A stretch of DNA of 64,000 bases from Ruegeria atlantica (lineage in GTDB: Bacteria; Pseudomonadota; Alphaproteobacteria; Rhodobacterales; Rhodobacteraceae). The notes under the pieces are model-generated. The model saw nothing but the letters and a program-made list of their open reading frames with translations. It was not told the DNA's origin and did not search any database. The DNA lies in NCBI RefSeq assembly GCF_013032005.1, contig NZ_WQBE01000011.1:81308-145307 (forward strand), given 5' to 3'. Shown here one piece after another: positions 43,402 through 51,900 of this stretch; position 1 is the stretch's first letter, and the number at the start of each line of letters is the position of its first letter. The translations under genes and the position numbers were made by a program.

Positions 43402-44220
43402 TCAATCGCCTAGTTTGGCGTGAACCTCATCCAGATCTATTTCACCGATCGGCATCTTATTTGCCGGGTTCTCAAAATCGTATCGGAACAGTTCGAAATC
43501 CTGTTTGTAGATTTCGTAGACCAAATGCATGGACAGATCGTCAAAATAATCCTCGACCGGGTGCGCACGTTTGGGGCCATGTCCTTCGGATTCGTTGAAT
43601 CGTGGAATATCTGAAAGGCTGACCGCGTGAGGTGTGTCCAGATTGTCCAACACCCCCTGCATTCCGTCATTGAATTTCTCGGTCCAGAAGATGCGGTCGT
43701 AGCGTCCACCATTTACGATGAAAGTCGAGACATGCCCTGACACGGCAGACCAGTGAATGTCCGGATCCATCGGTCGGCGCCAGCGGATCGTATCCCGCGC
43801 AAACAGCAAAAAGCGGCGAAAACTGGCGATCTGGTCGAACTCACCCTTGCCATCATCGCCGCCCACTTCGATTCCGTAATTATAGATCAGCGTCGGGACC
43901 AGATTGCCCCGATACCGGCTGCCATTGCGCTGAATACCGCAAATCTTGTCGAAGAACGAGCTGAGTATCCGGGTGTACGGATTGCGCACACAGGTAAAAG
44001 AGTATGAGGCGTGTTTGCGAATATTGCCGGAAATCCGGGCCTGGCTGTCGGCAAAGGCCCATTTGTGCATACCGTCCTTGGCGTCATGAATATCGCCGTC
44101 GAAAAACCGACCGTGGTCCGAGTAGTACATAATCTGTCCGATGGTCGAGCACGCACATTTCGGCACAACACGGTACACCATACTCTCACTCTCGGTCATC
44201 CATGTACCGGGAAAACCCAT
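43402..44220 (-). CDS. Sulfotransferase family 2-like protein
   Basis: A 272-residue cytosolic or membrane-peripheral sulfotransferase resembling carbohydrate sulfotransferases of the HNK-1/chondroitin type. The PAPS 5'-phosphosulfate loop is VYRVVPKCACSTIGQIMYYS, the 3'-phosphate motif is SFTCVRNPYTRILSSFFDKI. The ATG at 44220 has GAGGAGG eight bases upstream; a TTG at 44226 is too close to it. No signal peptide. It is divergent from a GT14 glycosyltransferase gene, so both may act on one surface glycan (inference). Confidence 0.82.
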   Translation of the reverse strand: MGFPGTWMTESESMVYRVVPKCACSTIGQIMYYSDHGRFFDGDIHDAKDGMHKWAFADSQARISGNIRKHASYSFTCVRNPYTRILSSFFDKICGIQRNGSRYRGNLVPTLIYNYGIEVGGDDGKGEFDQIASFRRFLLFARDTIRWRRPMDPDIHWSAVSGHVSTFIVNGGRYDRIFWTEKFNDGMQGVLDNLDTPHAVSLSDIPRFNESEGHGPKRAHPVEDYFDDLSMHLVYEIYKQDFELFRYDFENPANKMPIGEIDLDEVHAKLGD

Positions 44221-44360
44221 CTGCAATGCCTCCTCAGCGGGTCAAAATAACCACACGCGCCCGCCTAGGCTCATAAAGAACCAAAAATATTCTGTTTATT
44301 CAATCGCTCATCCTCAGTATCAGAGAGCAAACAGGCAGAAACGGACGTTACAGACGCAAT

Positions 44361-45938
44361 ATGGCAAAAATTGCCTATATTCTATTGTGCCACAAGGACC
44401 CTGACGCAATCATCGCGCAGGCTGAGCAGCTAACGGCCGCAGGCGACTGCATGGCCATCCATTTTGACGCGCGCGCCAGCGAGGTGGCCTATGACCGTAT
44501 TCGCAGCGCGTTGAAAGATAATCCAAATGTGGCTTTTGCCGCCAAGCGCATCAAATGCGGCTGGGGCGAGTGGTCTTTGGTGCAGGCGACCCTGAATGCC
44601 GTGCAGGCTGCGGTGGATGCGTTTCCACGGGTCACCCATTTCTACATGCTGTCTGGCGATTGCATGGCGATCAAAACCGCCGAGTACATCCATTGGTTTC
44701 TGGACGAAAACGACAAGGATTTTGTGGAAAGCCACGATTTCTTTGCCAGCAACTGGATCAAAACCGGTATGAAGGAAGACCGGCTAATTTACCGTCATTT
44801 CTTCAACGAACGCACCCAGAGCAAGCGGTTCTATGCCGCATACAACCTACAAAAACGCTTTGACCTGACGCGCGATATCCCCGCAGACATCCAAGTTATG
44901 ATCGGCAGTCAGTGGTGGTGCCTGCGCCGCCGCACGGTCGAGATGATCCTTGAGCTCCTGCAACAGCGCCCGGATGTGGTCCGCTTCTTCTCGACCACCT
45001 GGATCCCGGATGAGACGTTTTTCCAGACCCTAGTCCGCCATCTGATCCCCAAGGAAGAGATTGAGAACCGCACCCCCACTTTCCTAATGTTCTCGGATTA
45101 CGGGATGCCGGTGACCTTTTACAACGATCACTACGACATGCTGCTGGGGCAGGATTACATGTTTGCCCGCAAGATCAGCCCCGAGGCGCATGAGTTGAAA
45201 GAGAGGCTGGGCCAGCTCTATGCCAGCGAAGGGGTCGAGTTCCAAATCTCGGATGAAGGGCGAAACCTCTATGGGTTTCTAACCGGGCGCGGGCGCGTTG
45301 GCCGCCGCTTTGGGCAGCGCTTTTGGGAGGCTGGGAATACCTTGGGTCCCGAACGCGAACTATATCTAATTGCGTGCAAAAAATGGCACGTGGCCAAGCG
45401 TCTGGTCGATCAGATCACGTCCGAGACTGACATTCCCTGTGTCGAATACCTGTTCAATGAAGAAGACACCTTTCTGCCTAATCTTGGCGGTATCGAGACG
45501 ACGCTAACCAAGCGCTCCCGCCACCGGCGCGCGGTCGTGCGGATGTTGTTCGATCATTTCCAGACCGACAAGCTGGTACTGTGTGTGGACCCGGCAAATC
45601 TGGATATCATTCAAGATTTCTGCTCGGACCAGGTCAGGACCCGGGTTCTTGAGATCGAATGCGACTATTCTGACGATTACCTGATCGGCCATGCGCGGCG
45701 GGTCGGTCTGGCCGGAGAAAACAGCCCATCGGAAACCGTGGCGCGCCTTGTGCCGGCCTTGCGCAATTCGCTGGCCTATGAATCCGAGTTGATCCGGGGT
45801 GCGGGGTTCGAAGGATACTTGCGTATCCGCGAGGCCAATACGCGGGCTGAAAACGAAGAGGTAATGGCTGAATTTCTGAATGTCCCAGAAGACAAGGCGC
45901 AGGCCGTGATGAGACTGGACTATCTGTTTGCAGACTGA
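44361..45938 (+). CDS. GT14 (core-2/I-branching-like) glycosyltransferase with C-terminal extension
   Basis: A 525-residue protein. The first about 260 residues match the beta-1,6-N-acetylglucosaminyltransferase (Branch, GT14) fold: AYILLCHKDPDAIIAQAEQL, HFDARASEVAYDRI, GWGEWSLVQATLNAVQAAVD, FYMLSGDCMAIKTAEYI, GSQWWCLRRRTVEMILELLQ and STTWIPDETFFQTLV. The rest (about 270-525) fits the DUF5928 extension known from roseobacters (from memory), beginning after a GRVGRRFGQRFWEAG segment, with LFNEEDTFLPNLGG and FDHFQTDKLVLCVDPANLDI. It probably adds branches to an extracellular or surface glycan. Confidence 0.82.
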   Translation: MAKIAYILLCHKDPDAIIAQAEQLTAAGDCMAIHFDARASEVAYDRIRSALKDNPNVAFAAKRIKCGWGEWSLVQATLNAVQAAVDAFPRVTHFYMLSGDCMAIKTAEYIHWFLDENDKDFVESHDFFASNWIKTGMKEDRLIYRHFFNERTQSKRFYAAYNLQKRFDLTRDIPADIQVMIGSQWWCLRRRTVEMILELLQQRPDVVRFFSTTWIPDETFFQTLVRHLIPKEEIENRTPTFLMFSDYGMPVTFYNDHYDMLLGQDYMFARKISPEAHELKERLGQLYASEGVEFQISDEGRNLYGFLTGRGRVGRRFGQRFWEAGNTLGPERELYLIACKKWHVAKRLVDQITSETDIPCVEYLFNEEDTFLPNLGGIETTLTKRSRHRRAVVRMLFDHFQTDKLVLCVDPANLDIIQDFCSDQVRTRVLEIECDYSDDYLIGHARRVGLAGENSPSETVARLVPALRNSLAYESELIRGAGFEGYLRIREANTRAENEEVMAEFLNVPEDKAQAVMRLDYLFAD

Positions 45939-45939
45939 T

Positions 45940-45965
45940 CCGGCGGCACCTGCCGATGCCGCCGG
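45940..45965. terminator. Hairpin between convergent GT14 and ALDH genes
   Basis: CCGGCGGCA (45940-45948) pairs with TGCCGCCGG (45957-45965) around an eight-base loop, directly after the GT14 stop. No T-run, so its terminator role is uncertain. Confidence 0.4.
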
Positions 45966-45974
45966 AAGGGTCAA

Positions 45975-47486
45975 TCAGATGTCGAACTTCACGCCTTGGG
46001 CCAGCGGCAGTTCGGCTGAGTAGTTCACCGTATTGGTCTGACGCCGCATATAAGCCTTCCAGGCGTCCGAGCCGCTTTCGCGCCCGCCACCGGTTTCCTT
46101 CTCGCCGCCAAATGCGCCACCGATCTCGGCACCCGAAGGTCCGATATTTACGTTGGCAATTCCGCAATCCGACCCGGCTGCGGTCAAAAACTGCTCGGCC
46201 TCACGCATGTTCAGGGTGAACACGCACGACGACAGACCTTGCGGTACGTCATTCTGAATCTCGATCGCATCGTCAAAATCGTCATAACCCATGACATAGA
46301 GGATCGGAGCAAAGGTTTCGGTCTTCACCACATCGCTTTGGCCGGGCATTTCGACGATGGCGGGTGCTATATAGACCCCGGCAGGCACGCCTTCGGTCAC
46401 ACGGTTGCCGCCGAATACGGTGCCGCCTTCGGCTTCTGCAGCTTTCAGGGCTGCGGTCATGGCCGCACCCGAGGCTTCGTCGATCAGCGGGCCAATCAAG
46501 GTGCCCTCAGCCAGCGGGTTGCCAATGGGCAAACCAGCATAGGCCTTTTTCAAACGGCTCACCAATTCTTCACGGATCGAGTTATGCACAATCAGACGGC
46601 GCAGTGTGGTACAACGCTGACCCGCGGTGCCCACAGCCGAAAAGACAATCGCCCGCACTGCCATTTCCAAGTCAGCCGACGGACCGACAATCATTGCGTT
46701 GTTGCCGCCCAGTTCCAGAATGCACTTGCCAAACCGCTGCGCCACAATGGGGGCCACTGCGCGGCCCATACGGGTTGAACCCGTGGCCGAGATCACCGGC
46801 ACATCCTCGCTGGCCACCAGCGCCTCGCCCAGCGCGGCGCCGCCGATCAGGGTTTGCAACAAGCCTTCGGGCGCGTCGCCGAACCGGGCCAGTGCACGTT
46901 CAAAGATTTTCTGACAGGCCATTGCCGTCAGCGGGGACTTCTCGGACGGCTTCCAGATCACCGGATCGCCACACACCAGCGCAAGCGCTGCGTTCCACGA
47001 CCAGACTGCGACGGGGAAATTGAAGGCCGAGATTACGCCCACCGGACCCGCCGGGTGCCATGTCTCCATCATCCGGTGGCCGGGCCGTTCCGAGGCAATG
47101 GTCAGACCGTATAGCTGGCGCGACAGACCAACGGCAAAATCGCAGATGTCGATCATCTCCTGCACTTCGCCCAGACCTTCCGAGGTGATCTTGCCGGCCT
47201 CCCAGCTGACCAGCGCGCCCAGATCGTCCTTGGCGGCGCGCAATTCCTCGCCCAGCAGACGGATCAACTCGCCCCGGCGCGGCGCGGGCACGGTGCGCCA
47301 TGCCTTGAAGGCCATTTTCGAACGGGCAAGGATGGCCTCCATGTCGGAAGCTGGGGTCTCATGCACCTCGGCCAGCAGGCTACCGTCAATCGGCGAGGTC
47401 ACTTTGAGCGTGCCGCCGGTCAGTTCGGCCTCGGTCAGGTCCAGATTTGCCAGGGTGGTTTGCGCAGTCATCACGATGTCTTTCAT
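45975..47486 (-). CDS. Aminoadipate-semialdehyde dehydrogenase-type ALDH
   Basis: A 503-residue aldehyde dehydrogenase of the antiquitin/ALDH7 group: VISAFNFPVAVWSWNAALAL, then WKPSEKSPLTAMACQKIF, the general base in ILELGGNNAMIVGPSADLEM and the catalytic Cys in GTAGQRCTTLRRLIVHN. The C-terminus EIGGAFGGEKETGGGRESGS is typical of ALDH7. It starts at 47486 or at an ATG six codons later. It follows a saccharopine/lysine-dehydrogenase-family gene by three bases, so it likely oxidises 2-aminoadipate 6-semialdehyde to 2-aminoadipate. Confidence 0.83.
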   Translation of the reverse strand: MKDIVMTAQTTLANLDLTEAELTGGTLKVTSPIDGSLLAEVHETPASDMEAILARSKMAFKAWRTVPAPRRGELIRLLGEELRAAKDDLGALVSWEAGKITSEGLGEVQEMIDICDFAVGLSRQLYGLTIASERPGHRMMETWHPAGPVGVISAFNFPVAVWSWNAALALVCGDPVIWKPSEKSPLTAMACQKIFERALARFGDAPEGLLQTLIGGAALGEALVASEDVPVISATGSTRMGRAVAPIVAQRFGKCILELGGNNAMIVGPSADLEMAVRAIVFSAVGTAGQRCTTLRRLIVHNSIREELVSRLKKAYAGLPIGNPLAEGTLIGPLIDEASGAAMTAALKAAEAEGGTVFGGNRVTEGVPAGVYIAPAIVEMPGQSDVVKTETFAPILYVMGYDDFDDAIEIQNDVPQGLSSCVFTLNMREAEQFLTAAGSDCGIANVNIGPSGAEIGGAFGGEKETGGGRESGSDAWKAYMRRQTNTVNYSAELPLAQGVKFDI

Positions 47487-47489
47487 ATC

Positions 47490-48596
47490 TCAGGCCGCCT
47501 TGTTCTGTTCAGTTACGTCGCCGGCGCGATAGAGTCGGCCAAATTCAGTGTTGAGGAAATCGGACAGGTTCACCTGTTCCTGCCGGATAAATCCTTTTGC
47601 GGGCAGTCCCCCGGTGCGCATCAGGTCGACCACGCCCAGAACGCCTGCGGCGGTGGTGACCTGAATGGCGCTCCAGACCTGTCCGTTGAGGGTGCGGGCA
47701 AAGCTTTTGTTGATCAGGGATTTCTCGCGCAGCGCACCGTCAATCAGGCCCTTGGCAGTGCAATAGACCAGCACCACATCCTGATCGGTGCGCGGCAGCG
47801 CGGTCTCGAAGATGTCCTTCAGCAGGTCGCGGCGGCGCTCCAGCCCCAGATCCTTGAGCAGCAGCTTCAGGATATCACAATGGCCGGGATAGCGGATCGA
47901 GCGATAGGATACCGCCCGCGCCTTACCCTCAAGCGTTTCGGGCAGCGTGCCCAACCCGCCGGAGGTGTTGAAGCATTCGTATTCCACCCCGTCATGGCCC
48001 AGCACTTCGTAATCTTCCAGCGGCGCGGTTTTCACGCGCTCGCCATTCACGATGGCATCGCAGGGGTTGCAGTACTCGTTGATCAGCCCGTCGGTCGACC
48101 AGGTCAGATTGTATTTCATTGCGTTGGTCGGATAGAGCGGCAAAGCCCCAACCCGCATGTGCAGGCTGTCCAGCTCATCAAATTCGGCCGCCAGCGACGC
48201 GCCAGCAATGCCAACGAAGCCCGGAGCCAGACCGCATTGCGGCATGAAGGCGGTATCGCTGTCTTCGGCCAATTCGCGCACCGCATTGGTGGCTGCAACG
48301 TCTTCGGTCAGGTCAAAGTAGTGTGCCCCGGCGGTCTTGGCCGCCTTGGCAATCTTCGGCGTCAAAAAGAACGGAGCAGCTGAGATTACGGCATCAAACC
48401 CAGACAGTCCTTGGGTCAGTTGTGCCTCATCCCCCACATCGATCTGCCGGGTCGCTATTCCCTGTTTATTAAGCACCGATAACGCCGCCAGATCGCGGTC
48501 GGCAACGGTGACCGAGTAATTCGACGATGCTTGCAGCAGGCTGGCGATCATCTGACCGATCTTACCTGCCCCTATGACACAAATGTTCCAGCTCAA
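47490..48596 (-). CDS. Saccharopine / lysine 6-dehydrogenase family protein
   Basis: A 368-residue NAD(P)-dependent dehydrogenase: Rossmann motif [30 protein letters not shown], then [40 protein letters not shown] and [20 protein letters not shown]. It has the length of the single-domain lysine 6-dehydrogenases rather than of the bifunctional LKR/SDH. It starts at a TTG (48596) with a strong AGAGGAGG site. Linkage to the ALDH suggests lysine to aminoadipate semialdehyde to aminoadipate. Saccharopine dehydrogenase activity remains possible. Confidence 0.8.
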   Translation of the reverse strand: MSWNICVIGAGKIGQMIASLLQASSNYSVTVADRDLAALSVLNKQGIATRQIDVGDEAQLTQGLSGFDAVISAAPFFLTPKIAKAAKTAGAHYFDLTEDVAATNAVRELAEDSDTAFMPQCGLAPGFVGIAGASLAAEFDELDSLHMRVGALPLYPTNAMKYNLTWSTDGLINEYCNPCDAIVNGERVKTAPLEDYEVLGHDGVEYECFNTSGGLGTLPETLEGKARAVSYRSIRYPGHCDILKLLLKDLGLERRRDLLKDIFETALPRTDQDVVLVYCTAKGLIDGALREKSLINKSFARTLNGQVWSAIQVTTAAGVLGVVDLMRTGGLPAKGFIRQEQVNLSDFLNTEFGRLYRAGDVTEQNKAA

Positions 48597-48997
48597 AACG
48601 CGCCTCCTCTTTCGTTTAGGAAAAGTATGAGGGGTGGGCTGTTCGATCCGCAGGGGTATTCTTGACGAAAACGCGGAAAGTTACGTCATTACGACGGTAA
48701 TTTCGACATAATGTCAGAACCATGACTGACAGGAAGCGGGCGACAAAAGCTACAATCCGAACTCGTATAGTCAAATCAACAACATCGGTGATTTTTGTGT
48801 CCAAATGCGATACGGTACGCGCAATTGGGCCCATTTGTTCGCGCTGAACGTGCGCATTCTGTTGGCCCGGCCAGTGCAGATTAACCGTCGGGCCGGTCCT
48901 TTATTTCTGTTTGACCATAAGACGCCTGACACATGCCACAAGACGCAGCACTGGTTCTTTGACGACATTCACGGCTTTAGTTCAGGGGGGAACAGAC
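48597..48997. other. Divergent intergenic region, lysine unit / 1196-aa protein gene
   Basis: About 400 bases without a gene. It must hold promoters for both directions. TTGAC occurs at 48662 and 48920 on the plus strand, without a good -10. A broken repeat GTCATTACGAC followed by GGTAATTTCGAC near 48684-48707 could be a regulator site for the lysine unit. No metal-responsive box was recognised. Confidence 0.4.
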
Positions 48998-51900
48998 GTG
49001 CCTAAAGACCCGATTGAAAACACTATTTCCTATCATCCAACCGAATCCGAATGGGCGCTGATACAAGAAGTTCTGCCCGCCGATGATCCAACCGTAATCC
49101 AACCGCATTTTGAGTGTTTCGAAGTGGCTGAGGATACGATCCTGCCATCGCAGGGCATGTATGTGGTGCTGGGGGGCGAGGTGCATCTGCGACAGGACGA
49201 GACGGTTCTGGCAAAGGCCGACGCGGGCGACTATTTCTACGAGGAACATCTTGAAATCTTTGATATTCCCGTCAGCCTCGAAGCTTTGGCCACGCCCGGC
49301 ACCAAGTTGGCTTATTTGTCCAGCAATCACTGGCTGGAAATTCCGACTGACATCCGCGAGGCCTGCTATGACACCCTGTTCGGTGATCTGGTCAGCGTGC
49401 ATTTGCAGAACTTTCAGCAACCCATCAATTGCTGCAGCGTGACGGCAGCGGCGCTGAGCATGTCGGCGCTGGGGTTCAGTTGCGAGGTCAACGATATCTT
49501 TCGCGAATGTGCCCTGCCCACGTCTTTCGTGGTCAATGATGGTATTTCACTGGGTGAGCTTTACGACGTCGCCTGCACCTTCATCCACACGCAGGGCCTG
49601 CGCGACAAGGTGCAGGTTCAGGCCTATTTCATGGACGAGGCCACGACCTCGGTCGAAATTTTGCTGAAGGCGATCGACGAATCCAACCGGCTGGGTGGGG
49701 ACAACGACATCCTGGTGGCAAATTTTCAGGTCGGTGTCGCCCATGGCAAACCGACCATGCCGGGTGGCCACTTTGCCATCATCGCCAAGTGCAATCCCAG
49801 CACCGGGCTGGTGCATATGATGGATGTGCACCCCGAGAAATACGGCAAGCTGTGGGTCACCACCATCGACCGTCTGTGGGCCGGAATGTCGGATCGCGAC
49901 GGAACCTCGATGCGATCACGGGGCATCCTGCGGTTCTCAGCGCGTGAGGCTGTTAAGACCAACCTGCAGACCCTGCAGCAGGACTGCAACTATGTGGACA
50001 GCACATTGTATCTGGCCAAAGACCCCAAGAAACGCCGCAACCTGTTCCGGCGGGCCAGCCCGAATATGAACTCGCTGGGGGTGCTGGCCGAAAGCCTTGC
50101 GATCCTTGGGGATGAGCAGGTCGATGAAGACAAGCTGCTGATTGCCACGCAAACCGATTACACCGAAGCCTTGAGCCGTGTGTCCACCGCCAAGGAAATG
50201 CACAGCCTTGCGCAGCGGTACCTGAGCCAATCGCCCGATGTGCATCTGGGCAGCACGTTCCACAGTTATGCCTTGCGACCTAATCCCGAGGAGATAACAC
50301 CCGAAAAATGGTTCCAAGATCATTTGCGCTTGCTCAACAGCGATGATGATCGGCACCTGATGATCAACATCGACTTTAACCGCGTGCTGGGGTTTGAAGT
50401 CATCCGTCCGCCCGAGAACGTCTATCGTGAAACGGCCTTGCTTGAGGAATTCTGGTGCCTCTGCATCGCCTATGACGAGGATACCGATCTGGTGACCGTG
50501 GTGGATATGAGCCCCGCGACCTCGCAGGTGTGGCAGGCCCCGCGCGGGCATATCTTCCGCGGCCTGCGTGATTTGAAAAACCCAGCGATGCTGGTGATCG
50601 AGGAACACGACCCCCCAGAAGACCCCACCGACGTGGCCCGTATTGTCGCGACCAACCCGCTTGTGCTGTTTTACGCCGATGAGGACCCGTGGTCCTATAT
50701 GCTGCGTAGTATCCTGTCCAATATCGGCATCACCAGCATCAAGCTGATCGACATTGAAGGCCACGGGGCCAATGTGATGAAGATCCGGCGGCAACTGAAT
50801 GTGCTGACCGGTAAGGAAAAACCGCCTTACCTGTTTTTCCAGAGCGAATGCCTGGGCAGGCGGTCGGACATTGTCGATATGATCCTGAAAGGTCGGTTGC
50901 AGGAACGGGTACACAAAGCCGGTCTACCGGTTCTGCTGCGCCATGAATCCCCCAGCCTGGACAAGAACATCTTTGGCTATCCCAAGGGCGGGTTGACCGA
51001 TGCGCCGACCGAAAAGCGCAACGTATTGCTGTGCGCCTGCGGATCATCGGCAGCCGACAAGGTGCCGGAACTGGTGGAACGGATCACAAAAGCCGGACAC
51101 AACGTGAAATTGATCCCCTCGGTCTCGGCCGAGAGGTTCTTTCGCGATTTCGGTGCCGAACGGATCGAGCGATGCATCACCCATAACGACTATTACCGCG
51201 ACGATGACGAGTGGAACTTTCGCTATATCGAGTTTGGAATGCCCCTGCGCGCCTCGCATCTGGCGCTGTGTGACTGGGCCGATTGCGTGATCGTGGCGCC
51301 GGTGACCTGCAACACAATGGGCAAGATCGCCAACGGGATAGCCGACAACCTGCTGACCTCGGTCTTTGTGGCGTGGCAATACCGGAACAAACCGGTGATC
51401 CTCTGCCCCGCTTGCAACACCAATATGTGGAACAACGTCACCACCCAGAACAATGTCGAAAAACTGCGCGATCTGGGTATTGATCTGGTCGGGCCGCGCA
51501 AGGGGCGGCTGTCTAACGGCATGATGGGCATCGGTATGATGGCCACCCCGGATCAGATCATGGAGGTTCTGGACGAGGCCTTCGAGGAACTGGCCGATCA
51601 GGAACACAACATCTGCAAATGGGCGCAAGAGGCCGCCGCCTCGGATGAGTTCGCGCAATGGGGCCGTGTATTTCAGGCCATCGACAACGGTATGGCTGGA
51701 ATTGATATCGTTGATGACAGCAACGGCGACACCCTGTTGCACTACGCGGCAGGCGGCGAAGGCGAGATGAACGAGAGCGGGATGGATCTGGGCAAGCCCG
51801 ACCTTGAGGCGGCACAGGCGCTGATCGACCGTGGCATCAACGTCAACGCCAGCAACGACCACGGCTTTACCAGCCTGCATGTGGCGGTAATGAACAACTC

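Noticed and set aside
49010..49390. A functional cAMP receptor domain at the N-terminus of the fusion protein
   Set aside because: The fold looks similar but the phosphate-binding Arg is absent; only a cNBD-like fold is claimed.
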